Shown: positions 1 through 11,609 of the stretch, piece by piece
How positions within the stretch are numbered: the stretch's first letter is position 1
Layout of the letters: each line of letters opens with the position of its first letter
NCBI GenBank assembly: GCA_029255685.2
Contig: CM055314.2
Coordinates: 11,054,399-11,118,398 of the forward strand
DNA length: 64,000 nt
Source of the DNA: Silene conica
Taxonomy: Eukaryota > Streptophyta > Magnoliopsida > Caryophyllales > Caryophyllaceae
Direction of reading: 5' to 3'
The notes under the pieces: model-generated
Told to the model about the DNA's origin: nothing
The model's input: only the letters and a program-made list of their open reading frames with translations
Database searches by the model: none
Made by a program: the position numbers and the translations under genes

Positions 1-127
1 ACTACGACAGTACTACTTCTCTAGAGAGCAAGGATACATAAGCGGAAAAGGCCAAAAACCCGTGTGATTTTAACTCAGGTCATAAGTAAGAACCTATTTC
101 AACTAAGTTAGCCGACATCTACAAATT

Positions 128-232
128 ATAAGTGACCAATTTTGGATAAATAGTGATCACTTTTTATGACTAAAAATGAACATTTTTTCTAAGATGGTCA
201 CTATTTATCAAAAAGTGATCATATTTGACCAA
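128..232. repeat. Imperfect foldback, MITE-like
   Basis: The arm at 131-160 (key string GGATAAATAGTGATCAC) is close to the reverse complement of 195-222 (GTCACTATTTATC). Together they could form a hairpin of roughly 100 bases. Similar GTGACC...AAATAGTGACC strings recur near 5,308 and 7,318, so this is probably a dispersed, decayed miniature element. No target-site duplication was found. The rest of 1-706 is AT-rich and holds nothing else I can name; the P450 promoter should lie in it. Confidence 0.35.
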
Positions 233-706
233 AAAACACGGGAAAAAACGGCCGCACAACAGATTTGCTGTTAAAGTTAAGGACATGGCTAGTTAAATTA
301 TTGCAGCTTGGAAAATATTAACATTTGATTAATTAGTTATGCAAGGGGATCAGCTGACAGAAGTCAAATTAAACCTCTACTGATTAATTTAATCAGGAGT
401 AAGATATTAACTTCATGATCACCATCAACTGATGCTTCTGTATGTTATTAATTAACTAATATTAATAATAATTAATTACTCCTACAGCGACATTTTTCAC
501 GTGTGAGGCTCCCAAAACGTGCGCTGTAATTAAAAAGGGATCGGATATACATAATCTTGTCTGTACCTGTGTCAGCAACACAGCAGCACGGAAAGACCGT
601 TTCTACGTGATCCACGATAACAGAACACCCCGTATGACATATAAGATGGACAGTCGACAGTACCAGACTTCCAGCCCTACAAGGTGAGCCATAATCACAA
701 GACAGT

Positions 707-3140
707 ATGTTTCTCTTGTTATGCTCCATACTTATTACCATCTGTCTAATCTTTCTCCTTTCCAAAACGTCGGAGGAAGACATCGCCACAAATTCGTCTT
801 CCTCCAGGCCCAAAAGGGCTTCCTCTAATCGGAAACTTACACCAATTTGACCCCTTAAAACCTCATATATGCTTAGCCAAGCTAGGCAAGATCTACGGAC
901 CCATCTCGAGTCTGCGTCTGGGAAATGTACCTTTTATTGTGGTTCAGTCAGCAAACTTAGCCAAAGAGATTCTGCAAACACAAGACCTTAACTTTTGTAG
1001 TAGACCATGTACGGCCGGTACCAAAAGACTAAGCTACAATGGCTTAGATATGGCTTGCAACCCATATAATGAGTATTCTAAGGAAATCAGAAAGTTATGT
1101 GCTGTTCATCTCTTTAGCTCCAAGAAAGTTCACTCTTTCTCTCCAATTCGTGAAGATGAAGTCTCGAAGATAATCCACAAAATCTCGTCGCTTTCTCATG
1201 CTTCACAGGTCATCAACTTGAGTGAAATGATGATGAACTATACCAGCTCTAACATAAGCAGGATCGCTTTTGGTAAGAGGTAATCCCTCTTATTCAACAA
1301 ATTCTTTACACTTGCTTTTGGTGCGGATTTTTAGGACCTCACGAGTCACCTGCATGTGAGGTACCTATGGTGTTTTAACCATACATATAGACCCGAAATA
1401 GGAAAATGTAAAGAAATCAGATGAACGGAAGGGAGTACTTCATAAATTAGCATAATAGAAGAGATTTGTTTCACATACCTCTTGCTTTGTTAGTTCAATA
1501 GTCAACTAGTTTCCTAGTCTCGATACGCCTATTTCGTTAGTAAAGTCCAAGGGTAGATTGCAACCCAAATGATCCGACCCAAACAGAACAATCAGGATCC
1601 TAAAATCAATCTGATCACCGAATGACACGATTCAAAATGTCAATAAAAAGATTAATTTCCAACAGAAGCTATAACAGTTGACTTGATTACCCCGGCCAGA
1701 AACCGATGACCTGAGAACGAAGAGACAAATTAAATAAAAAAAATAGTGCAATCATAATGACCCGAACCCTTAATGACCTGGCTCGAACTCATCCTAAATG
1801 ACCCTTGTTCCATAAATTTGTGTATAGCTATAATTCTTGCTGCAGATAATTCTACCCTCAATAATGTAAATGCCCGATCCTTCTTTTTACAGCTATACAG
1901 ACGACAAAGAGTCTGAAAGGAGGAAATTTAATCGGCTCTTAAATGAAGCTCAGGCCTTGTTCATAGCTTTCTTCTTTTCCGATTATTTTCCGTCTATTGG
2001 CTGGCTAGACAAACTAACCGGACAAGCCTCTAGGCTTGAGAAGACATTCAAGGAGTTGGACGGATTTTATGAAGAAATCATTCAAGACCATCTTCACCTA
2101 GCAATCCTAAATCTCAGGAAGAGGACCTCGTTGATATTCTACTCCGTCTGATGAAAGAGCGTTCCTTCACATTTGAATTCACAGTAGACAACATTAAAGC
2201 GGTGCTTATGGTAAATCTCAAAAATATCCAACTTATTCTAGGATCGACTTTATCTTACTCCGTAATAGTTAAGAAAACTTCCCGATAACAGATGGAATGT
2301 TTCCCCGTGAGAACCTAGATCAACTGGTAAGAGGTTGTTCTAGCTTAACTAGAGGTCTCAGGTGATGTAGCGGTGTTAAAACTCATGAGGGATAGATTTA
2401 CCGCTTTAGTGGTCATGCCTGACTTGAATCCGAATAAACCGGATGGTATACAGTATACAGTATACACAAAAAAAATAATGATTGTTGTAGCATATACTAA
2501 AACTATTCTCTACTTTCCGCAGGATATTATTGTAGCAGGGACAGACACAAGTGCAGCTTTGGTTGTTTGGGCGATGACAGAGCTTATAAAGAACCCAAAT
2601 GTTATGAAGAAAGTACAAGAAGAGCTAAGGAATGCAGCAAGAAACAAAGGTTATATCACAGAAGACGATCTGACGTACCTCGAGTATTTCAAGGCAGTGG
2701 TGAAGGAAACCTTCAGAATCCACCCGGGAGCTCCACTCCTAATTGTACGAGAAACACAGCAAAAATGTACTATAGAAGGGTATGATATTCTACCCGGAAC
2801 ACAGGTATTTGTCAATGTGTGGGCTATTGGACGAGATCCTGAGCGCTGGAACGATCCAGATACATTTAAGCCAGAGAGGTTTCTGGGAAGTTCAATCGAC
2901 TTCAAAGGCCAGGACTTTGAGCTTATTCCTTTTGGGGCTGGTAGAAGAATCTGCCCTGGCATGCTTCTAGGTTTGGCCAATTCTGAACTTGCTTTAGCCA
3001 ATATGTTGGTTTCTTTTGACTGGGACTTACCTAATGGAGTTACGAAGGAAGGCATTGACACGGATACGCTCCCTGGCGTCACTATGCATAAGAAAAATCC
3101 ACTCTGCCTAGAAGCACGCAAATTCTCCGGAAGTGTTTAA
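707..3140 (+). pseudogene. CYP71-clan cytochrome P450 (CYP71/CYP83-like), probably a pseudogene
   Basis: Microsomal haem monooxygenase of plant secondary metabolism; the substrate cannot be told. The ATG at 707 opens a membrane anchor (MFLLLCSILITICLIFLLSK). The hinge PPGPKGLPLIGN begins at about 801. Exon 1 ends at 1279. Intron 1 (1280-1892) and intron 2 (2211-2522) have GT-AG borders. Exon 3 (2523-3140) is intact: I-helix AGTDTS, ETFR of the ExxR motif (2706-2717), PERF, and the haem loop FGAGRRICPG with the cysteine codon at 2952-2954. Intron 2 lies just before DIIVAGTDTS, the usual CYP71-clan intron site; intron 1, after FGK, is an extra one. Two frameshifts break it: one near 800 between anchor and hinge, one near 2100 in exon 2, where the frame changes before NPKSQEEDLVD. 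There are no stops elsewhere and the motifs are conserved, so it is a recent pseudogene or a gene with two assembly errors. Confidence 0.85.
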
Positions 3141-3381
3141 GCTAATCTTTGTTTGGTTTGAGCTTTTATATGCATGGAACTACTGACAATTGACAAATGT
3201 GTAATAATTTGTACTCGATATGTCCAAAGATGTTTCTCAGATAGGCAATGCACTCATAACAGTCATAAGCAAAGTTGTACAATATATAAATTCATGCAAA
3301 ACGTCTAAGATCAGAACTTTAGGCTAATAAGTTTGAGGTAAAGCTATATTATTCCGATTCCAGATTGAAAACAGAAAGATA

Positions 3382-3419
<38 letters not shown>
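3382..3419. repeat. (ACT)n microsatellite
   Basis: About twelve tandem ACT trinucleotides lie 240 bases downstream of the P450 stop. The rest of 3141-3575 is the P450 3' flank and the expected 3' UTR of the convergent B3 gene; I see no other gene there. Confidence 0.9.
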
Positions 3420-3575
3420 TGAAGACCAAGGATAAAGATCAAGTAATCTAGGTAATACATACATATGTGCAAAAAGCCAAAAACTATCTTAGCACGTGTT
3501 AGCGTCATACCTCCATGAGTAAAGAACCCCTTTCGTCTTGTACAAAATGTTCCATCAGAAACGAACCAGCGTTAT

Positions 3576-4278
3576 TCAGTCATCGTCAATAATAACAGGG
3601 TTATCACGCGTGCCCACTTGTTTGCTCAGTAACACAGTTGGAAAGTCGCCGCGAAGAACCTGAACCTTGAACTTGAGTAATGTATCTTCATATTCCATGA
3701 GTTCAAAAATACAAATATCTCCAATCTTAAGTTTGTTATCAACAACAAATTGTTTCCACCGAGTGTCAAATCGTTTGTGGGTAGGATGGTTTCCATGATA
3801 ACTTGTTTCCCAGCTCCTGCCGCCGCGAAGGAGAATCACGGGGGTTGTCTTATAAGGAAGCGTCCTCATAAATTTCGCAGGAATCACCTAGCATCAGCCA
3901 TAAAGCGACAAAAAAGTCAATCAGAACATGATCAAATTCACTAATTCAGTTTCTGTAACAAGCTTCACTGCAATCCGAGGAAGGAGGAGAAAAGTAACAA
4001 TAACGAAAAACTTGCTTTCCGTTATGTATTTCAAATTTCAGGGAATACATAGAATGTTATCTTGAGACCTAAATCGATAAACACAAGAATGGAAAGGTAG
4101 AAATTTGTAGAATGCAATACCAGTTGATATGAAGAAGTAACGTGTGATCTCAGCATAAGAATATGAAAAAAGGGTTTTCCTGAAAGTGGCTCGATTTCAA
4201 CATTATCCTCGGATTTAGAAGAAGATATAGGAATCGATACTTGATCGTCTAGTGGCTTCAGTTCATCATCACTCATAT
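3576..4278 (-). CDS. Small single B3-domain protein (REM/VRN1-like)
   Basis: Putative plant-specific DNA-binding nuclear protein. It has two coding exons on the minus strand: 4278-4121, then 3887-3576. The intron (4120-3888) has GT-AG borders and is phase 0. The first exon has an acidic leader (MSDDELKPLDD, ATG at 4276) and the first B3 strand (GKPFFHILMLRSHVTSSYQL). The second continues with VIPAKFMRTL, the SWETSYHG and RFDTRWKQFVVDN segments, and LKIGDICIFELME, the B3 hallmark GDxCxFEL. About 155 residues, shorter than most REM proteins, and one B3 domain only. A typical acceptor (TTGCAG) abuts 4278, so there may be an upstream exon; 4786-4762 (MWKPSECK then a GT donor) would join in frame, but this is speculative. 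It converges on the P450. No disabling change was seen. Confidence 0.7.
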
Positions 4279-4908
4279 CTGCAACACGCGGAAGTAGAAA
4301 TGTATATGTATACTGCAAAACTGTGATAGTTAAGCAGAAACGTCAATAAAAGCACCAAAGAGAAAATCATTAAATAAAGTTCAGACTTCAGAGCGATACA
4401 ACACTGGCAGATAACAGCGAGTTTGAAGATCAATAATGTTGTTGAGCATGCTAAAATATAACAACATTCCATGTTTAACATCAATGAAGTTCGTCCAATG
4501 AATAAAACACTGGCAGTTCATAGATACATACAAAAATCTCATTAACGCGTCAGCAGTTCAGCATTCAGCATATTGTTCAACTCTTTACAGCACGAAACAC
4601 CAAAGAGCTTAGATTTCTCCAAGGACAAGCCTCGACAACACGCATACAATACAAAGGCAATGCAAATACCACGGATGTAGAATGATATGCAGACTGCAGT
4701 AGTGATTGTAGTACAGCAAGAATTTTCCTACAGCCATTCAATGTTTCAGACTTTCAGTTACCCTTGCATTCAGAGGGCTTCCACATAAAAGCAAAACTAC
4801 ACAATTTATCCAGCAAGGACTTATTTTGGTGTTCTAGAGTCGTTCCACGACACGAGTTCTAGTGAATTGCTCAATCGGTCAGAGCAACAAACCTATTCGA
4901 ACTTAGGG

Positions 4909-5155
4909 TGTGTTTGGATTGAAAGATTTGGAGGGAAAGACAAGGAATTGGAAGGATGAAATCCATTGTTTGATTAGCAAAATGGAGGTAGACGGATTTG
5001 GACGGAAGGGAAATAAATCCTCCTAGCAGTCAAATTATTTCCCCACAAACATATGTAAGATTTGGAGCGAAAATCACCCTCCATTCTCTCCCTCCCGTTC
5101 TTTTCCCTCTTTTCCCTTCCCCTCCCTTTCGCTTTTTTTTTGGCTATCCAAACAG
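4909..5155. repeat. MITE-like element with short inverted ends
   Basis: The left end has TGTTTGGATT and the right end has ATCCAAACA, with purine-rich GGAGGG runs on the left mirrored by pyrimidine-rich CCCTCC runs on the right. Many plant MITEs begin GGGTGTGTTTGGATT. No convincing target-site duplication was found. The reading frames inside are low-complexity and not coding. The stretch 4279-4908, upstream of the B3 gene, probably holds its promoter or 5' UTR exon; nothing else is recognisable. Confidence 0.4.
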
Positions 5156-5953
5156 AAATCAGAATAATCAACCCTTTTACATATCATTCATATATTCCTA
5201 ATCAAAATAGCACACAGACGGATTAGACATTCCAACTCAAGAGCAAGTTACCGGATTCACTAGGTGAACACGGTAAATTTTTGGTAAATAGTTGCCCCTT
5301 TTGATTAGATGGTGACCAATTTTTTCGGTTAAAAAAACCTATTTGTTCAAGAAAAAGATGCAATTTATTGAAAAGTGGTTAATTTTTACCAAACAAAAAA
5401 AAGGTCATTTTTACGAAAAAAACAAGGATAAGACTGTGCACAAGATTTCTACCGTTCACTACCGCATGCATTACTCTAGTCAAATCATTGCCATCCTCAA
5501 TGTGATCATTTTGTCAAATTTGGGTAATTTCATCATTAATTACCTTAATCAAGAACATCACATAACTTTCGATCAAAAAGGAAAAATAATCTCTGACCAA
5601 TAGTTTACACTTATTTTGTTTTATTTTTGCGGAAAAATAAATGAGCGGAACGGAGTAGATCATCATAATAATGAGAAATGTACACATTTTAATCAAAAAC
5701 TACAAAAATCTACGGTCTATGAAAACGGACACTTACCCCGAAGAATGGAAATTTTGAAACTTAAAAATGTTCCATGCATTGATAATCCGTCCTCTAATTT
5801 CTACCGTCGGCTTTACCAGTACATAAAAACTTCATCGTGGAAAAAACTACTCATTTATTACAAATAGTCCTCTTATTTAACTTAAATGTTCCATTGTACA
5901 TGTTTTTTGGATATTGTCCCATTGTCCCATCCTCTCCATTTCTTTTCTCTCCA
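5156..5953. other. AT-rich spacer, no gene recognised
   Basis: Short frames only, without known motifs. A GATGGTGACCAATTTTTTC string at about 5,308 resembles the foldback arm at the left end of the window, suggesting another decayed copy. Confidence 0.4.
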
Positions 5954-7055
5954 CTAGTTTTATGCCCGTACAAAAAATGTACGGGTCTATTTCTAAAAAT
6001 TTCGTAAATATATTAAAAAAGTAGTACAAATATAATTTAATATGAACTTAAATGAGAAATATATAAATTATGAATTCTGGGATGATTTTGACTCCAAATA
6101 ATTGATTTACTGGTATAATTAATTTTTTTTAATGATTATATAAATTGAAATAAATAATCATGACATTATGAAATAAATTTGAACCATATAAAATAGATAA
6201 AGAAATTGTATTGTATTTCTATATCTTACCCTTTAAATAACTTACTCTCTAAATGAAAGTAAAATGATAGAATTATTTTTAATAGCCGTCTCTTAAAATT
6301 TGTGGATGATTTTATAAAGAAAATAATAATGTATTGTTATTAAGACCATCTTTTTACTCGATGTTAACGTAGTTTTAATTGACTAATTCTCGAAGGTTGT
6401 TATATTTTCTTAAAAATCGTAAATTTATAATTTTTTTTTGTTGATTTAATGGGTTGGGTTTATTTGATCTTATTCAAAAAAAAATTGATCTACGTTTCTT
6501 TCATTTTTTAATCTACGTTTTTTTGTTAATTTTTATCTCCTCGTGTATTTTTTTCATTTTTTTAATTTTATGGGTTGGGTTTATTTGATCTTATTCAAAA
6601 ATCTTTGATCTACGTTTCTTTCATTTTTTAATTTACGTTTTTTTGTTAATTTTTATCTCCTCGTGTATTTTTTTCATTTTTTTAGATTTACGTATGTTTG
6701 TTAATTTTTAACCCTTTGTATAATTTTTTTCGCTTTTTATTCGTTTTCATACCTCTAAATATTTGTTAATTACTTCTAATTGTCCAACCTTTTTTAATAT
6801 TGTTGAATTTTATGTTTCTGGGTAGAATTTTAGTGATTTTTTTATTTTCGAATTTGGAGTAAAGTTGTTTTTTTTTATTATGGAGATAAAAATTATTTGT
6901 AACTTTAGAATGTTAAATGGAGAAAAGTAAAAAGAAGAAAAATTAAAGCTCCTTGTGTGAGTGGTGGGACATGGCGAGAAAGAAGGTTTTTAATTTCCTA
7001 AAATTAAGCAACCAATGAAAAAGCAGGAAAAGTTGTTCCTTTTATTGATAAGAGA
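5954..7055 (-). mobile_element. Non-autonomous Helitron
   Basis: Read on the minus strand the element begins TCTCTTATCAATAAAAGG after an A (7055) and ends with a hairpin (CCCGTACA...TGTACGGG, 5965-5985) about eight bases before a CTAG terminus at 5954, followed by T. This is the Helitron signature: 5' TC, 3' hairpin plus CTRR, insertion between A and T, no target duplication. The interior is AT-rich and non-coding, with a near-duplicated block of about 120 bases (about 6,446-6,560 and 6,570-6,690). Confidence 0.65.
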
Positions 7056-7778
7056 TTTAATCTAAAACCGTATATAATAAAACGGCATTGTATATTTTTG
7101 TTGACCCCAACTATTTCTGAGCTTGTAAAAATATATATTTAATTTGGGCTAATAGACAACCATAAAAGCATGGATCAATATAGATGCATGAGTCGACAAT
7201 ATCACCTAATAATAATTATTACTCGTATTATTTTATGTAGACTTAATTTACCATTTCGCAAAATTCTACTTTACGACGGTCGCACATGCGACCAGTAGGA
7301 AAGGGATCACATTTTGATACGTAGTGACCACTTTTGATTAAATAGTGACCTTTTTTTCATATTTTTGGAAATATAGATATTTTTAGGATTTATTTTTCAT
7401 CAAAATCTTAAAATTTGGGCCTCGTGTTAAATTTAATTTATATGTTTTATATAGTATATAAATTTGCTTTTATACATTTTAATTGTCACAAATTATAGAG
7501 TAATACGGTCTCATATAAAAAGTTGTTCCTTCAGTGCTAATAAACGGTTTTTCTTTTTATATATGTTGATCGTCTTATGGTAGGAGAGTATGAGACCGTT
7601 CATACAAAAATTCAAATTTAATTTTAATTGTCAAGGTATCCAAGAGGTTAATTTTCCGGAATTGTAATTTTTTTTATTAAAATTTGTTGTCCCCTATATA
7701 GATTTCCGATTTTTTTAAAATTTTCTTTTATTGTAATGTTGAATGTGATTAATTTTTTTTATTATAAGCTTTTTAACA
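7056..7778. other. AT-rich spacer with a small perfect hairpin
   Basis: No gene seen. A perfect 7-bp-arm palindrome (GGTCGCACATGCGACC, 7278-7293) sits beside another GTGACC-type string (about 7,318). The stretch lies between two Helitrons and may be part of a third, older one whose 5' end is at 8883. Confidence 0.35.
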
Positions 7779-8720
7779 TCCCTTTACTATAAAAGGAATA
7801 GAAAATGAAGGCTTTTTATTGGTTCTTGATTTTAAAGTTGAAAAAATAGTTTTTTTGTAGGGGCCCCCATGTTTCACACTCAATTTTTTTTTTTAAAACA
7901 TTTTATAACTACTTAAATTATGATTCCAAATTTAATAATACAAACTATGCAACATCATACATTATACACTTGTTATTACTAATACAATACAATATAAACA
8001 TTCAAAAAATAAAAATTAAATAATTACAAATAGCGATTGACTATAATAAAAAAAATCTTCACTGAAAAAGTTAAAACGTTTACAATGATATTAACAATAT
8101 AATATAAAAAATATTATAACCTAGATATTACAAAATATTAATGGAGTACATTATTTATTATAAAAAAAATGCGATTGCTTTCTGTCTTCAAGGTACAACA
8201 ATAAATCATATACACGGGATGAGTTATTGATAATATGAAAAGAAACGGTTGAGTGAGTTTGATTATATGAAAAGATGGATGGATTATCGATAATGTGATA
8301 ACTACGATTAACATTGGGGTACGGGCAAGTGGAGATTGATAGTATCATAACTTTTACTACTAATTTTAGGCAAAATAGTAACATAAAAAAAATGTTGAAC
8401 CTCCTCCCTAGATCTGGTAAAATGGGCAATCAAACCGGGTTATTTGATCGGACAGGGTTATTTCGGGTTTGAGTTATTTTTGAGTCAATTATTATCAAGT
8501 TATTTTATGCCACTCAAATTATCTTTTAAAAAATTTCAAATGCCGAAATCGTTTTAAACAATTTTTTCTCAAATAAAGAAATTACTCAAAAACAACAATA
8601 ATTACTGAAAAATTCGTAATCAATAATATATTTATAGAAAGGTAACCGTAGTCACCAATATTTTTTCGCACGGATTTAATAAAAGTTACCCGTGCATTAT
8701 TTGCACGGGATTAAAACTAG
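7779..8720 (+). mobile_element. Non-autonomous Helitron
   Basis: The 5' end is TCCCTTTACTATAAAAGG after A7778. The 3' hairpin CCCGTGC...GCACGGG (8689-8709) is followed by ATTAAAACTAG ending at 8720 and then T. Length 942 bases. No coding content is recognisable; the minus-strand frame at 8151-8429 has no known motif. It belongs to the same family as the neighbouring Helitrons by its end sequences. Confidence 0.65.
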
Positions 8721-8883
8721 TATGAATATGTATATGAAAAATAATAAGAAATGAGGAGAGAGGGTAATTAATTGGAGAGAGAGAGTAGGTGGAGAGAGTG
8801 GGGTTGGTTAATGTGTAAAAAAAAAAAAAAAAAAAACAGCCAATCACAAGCCTAGAAAAAACCTTCCTTTTATAGATAGGGGA
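8721..8883 (-). mobile_element. Orphan Helitron 5' end
   Basis: On the minus strand the sequence TCCCCTATCTATAAAAGG starts at 8883 after an A and matches the 5' ends of the neighbouring Helitrons. Its own 3' hairpin end is not visible nearby; it may have been separated by the Helitron at 7779-8720. A poly-A tract and GA-rich runs fill the rest. Confidence 0.4.
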
Positions 8884-9261
8884 TTTCTTCTCACAAACAT
8901 TACTATATTATATATTCCAATCTCTTTCATTTACCTTTTTATTTCTAAATAAATCTACAATCATCCGATCGTTCCCAAATTTAATCCGAACCGTTGAGAA
9001 GTAATGGACCTCCAATTCTTTTCGAGAAATGGAGAGGATCCTTACTCGTTTCATTCTACCCTTATTAATTTTCATTTATCATTCACCCACCCACCCATTT
9101 CCCTACTTACTTTATACAAATCATAACACTCTCTCCAATCTACATACTCCTAATCAACCAAAATATTAAACAACTATTATCTCATAAATTTTGTCCTTTC
9201 ACAACAATGGAACATTTATGATTTATGTTGGGTAAGAGGGAGTAAGTAATAATAATAATCT
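8884..9261. other. AT-rich spacer
   Basis: No gene, RNA or element end recognised here. Confidence 0.4.
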
Positions 9262-9991
9262 TAGAGACTTGCTAAATCCCGCACAATAATTTACTTCAAT
9301 CCCACACATTTTTGTTCTTTATTCCAATTGTGCCCCTCTCATAACTCAACCCAAAAAAAAGAAACCAGAGAGAGAAGAAGATGCAATATACTATACTGCT
9401 AACTACCCAAAAGTCAATCCCCGACAACCCTTCCCCCACCACTCTCCTGGCGCCGCCAGTTACCACTCACTCCACACCGCCGTTTTAGCGCCGAACAACC
9501 AATCCCGATGCTCTTCCAAGTCGACGACCCCCTCCTCGTGCCTAGAACCTGCACTCAGTGACCGACCCTAAAATCGAACCTCCGGCAACCTACAGCTTTC
9601 AGCCGCCGTAGCAACACTACCACTACAACCACCCCCAACGCCGCCCTCACCGACCACTCCACTCCAAACTGACGACCCCACAACCATCCCTTCAACAATT
9701 CAAATCAATCCAAACCCTAATGGTAAAATTACCCCTTTTTTGATAAAGAAATATTAAAAGATCAATTAAAAGATGGAGCATAAGAAATTTGTTGATCAAT
9801 AACAATATTACGTGTTAATAATGTGCGAATTTCGATCCTTGTCGAAACGATTAAGCGGTTGTTTAGGTTTAGGGAGAGAATTAAGGTAGAACCATTTTTT
9901 AATTCTTTTTATAAGTTGAAGGGCAATTATGGAAGATTTAGAAAATATGTGCGGGATTAAGTAAATTGTTGTGCGGGATTTAGCACTTACG
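9262..9991. mobile_element. Terminal-inverted-repeat element, non-autonomous (MULE-like?)
   Basis: Inverted ends of about 70 bases: left GCTAAATCCCGCACAATAAT (9271 onward), right its near reverse complement (to about 9983). A possible 8-bp duplication TAATCTTA lies at 9254-9261 and 9992-9999, but the right copy overlaps the start of the next Helitron, so it may be chance. The interior (9,360-9,720) is much more GC-rich than its surroundings, with CGCCGCC-type runs as in captured gene pieces of Pack-MULEs, but no protein is recognisable. Confidence 0.5.
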
Positions 9992-9994
9992 TAA

Positions 9995-11504
9995 TCTTAT
10001 CTATATTAATACAGAAACATTTAAAGAGTTTTGGTGAATCCACTTCATACATGCCACATTTAATTTTTATTTTAAGTCATCTATGATGGGACCTACAACA
10101 AAGTTTATTTAATTATTTTCAAGTAACTGCGTATATTTATTTCCGTTGTGTAAATTTTACGTTCTAAGTTTAATTTATTTCGTAAACCATAATTTCTACG
10201 TAAATGATTATATTTATAACGTCAATTTTTATATTATATACTAAAATTTAAATTTTTTCTATATAAACCAAAAACATTTCAAACATTCCCCTTAACCCAC
10301 ATCATCACATGCATGTTTTCATTTTTATTCTTTTAAAGTAAATGTGAGACCTATCGAAAAAAATTGGAATTAATTGCTGAAAAGTGTTAGTGCTTAAAAC
10401 GTAAATGTTTACTTTTATGTTTTTTACACGTAAATATCAGTGAATAACAACGACTAATGAATTATTTAAAACATAAATAATTTAGCACAAAGTTTTACAA
10501 ATAAATTACAATAAACAAAATCAATTGTTAAAAAATCAGTCCAAAATTTTACTGCAATAATAAATTACAACAATAATTAAAATAAAGTACGAAAAAAATT
10601 CATTAACTATAATACTAATAAGATAAAACACAATTTTAAAAAAGAATACAATAATACAAATTAGTTCTACAGACACAAAAAAATTATTACAATTTTTTTT
10701 GAAATACATTATTGCATAATTTTGAAATAATGACACGTGATCGACATAAAAAGTACAAAAAAAGGTCATTTAGCTAAAGTATACGATGAACAACAAATTA
10801 ATCTTTTAACATAATTACAGAATGAATCAAAGTATGGCAGTAGATAACACGCACAACAGACAAATAAGCAAGCATCACTAATTTGCATGATGTAAAATCA
10901 AATAAGAATTTGAACAAAATTAAAAGATAAGAACATTATTTAACTAACTAAAGATACGGATTTTAACAAAGAAAAACAATTTTTTTCAACAAATAGAAAC
11001 GTAAAATATATAAATACATTGGCTCTTTGATGAAAAAAAATGGCTAACAATTCGTAAATTTTGATATACTAAAGTGATTGCTCGCAAAGTACAAAAAAAT
11101 TTATCTCAGATGAGGATTTGTCTTCCAAGACCAGTTCTAAATCAAGGAATACTTGATGTATCGATTTTCAAAATTACAATCAAACAAGGCGTGGAGGGTG
11201 TGATTTTTGATAATAATATGCTTTTGTCTAATACAACATCTGATCTAAAATTGTTTACAAGGAATATTTTCAATATGTAAATTTTTAAGATTACTTATAT
11301 ACTTTTGTAATGACTAATAACTAATATTTGAATTCTACTTATATCTAAAGTTGTTGAATTACAAATATTCAATCACATGCTACGTGCATTTATTAAACAT
11401 TTTCAAAAACTACTTGACAATATTAGGTGAGAGTATTAGTTAATATATTTTTAATATTAAATTTTTAAAACAACCCGTGCATTTTTGCACGGGGCTAAAA
11501 CTAA
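9995..11504 (+). mobile_element. Helitron with helicase remnant
   Basis: The 5' end is TCTTATCTATATTAATAC at 9995 (10000 is an alternative start). The 3' hairpin CCCGTGCATTTTTGCACGGG (11474-11493) is followed 11 bases on by CTAA (11501-11504) and then T. It keeps a decayed piece of the Helitron helicase near its 3' end, so it derives from an autonomous copy. The remainder is AT-rich and non-coding. Confidence 0.65.
11074..11280 (+). pseudogene. Remnant of Helitron PIF1-like helicase C-terminus
   Basis: A frame of about 68 codons reads LPRPVLNQG, then a degenerate version of the segment that in Helitron helicases reads roughly LPxPVFxHGQLYVALSRVTS, and ends TSDLKLFTRNIFNM, like the usual TSNVVYKEVFQNI ending. 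It lacks the SRVTS core and everything upstream (Walker motifs and the Rep domain). It lies about 220 bases before the 3' end of its Helitron, where the helicase C-terminus is expected. Not functional. Confidence 0.5.
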
Positions 11505-11609
11505 TAAATGAATAATTTTCTTTTACAGCAAAATAGACTATTTCAGTGTAAAACTATCTTATTTTATAATTAATTTTGGAGCCCGTGAATATCACGGGAG
11601 CGTCAATAA

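Noticed and set aside
472-813. Minus-strand frame over the P450 promoter and exon 1
   Set aside because: Overlaps the P450 anchor in antisense; no domain.
5343-5867. Short AT-rich frames
   Set aside because: No motif, no splice or start context, composition like spacer.
11582-11598. Hairpin CCCGTGAATATCACGGG as a further Helitron 3' end
   Set aside because: No CTRR terminus follows at the right distance on either strand.
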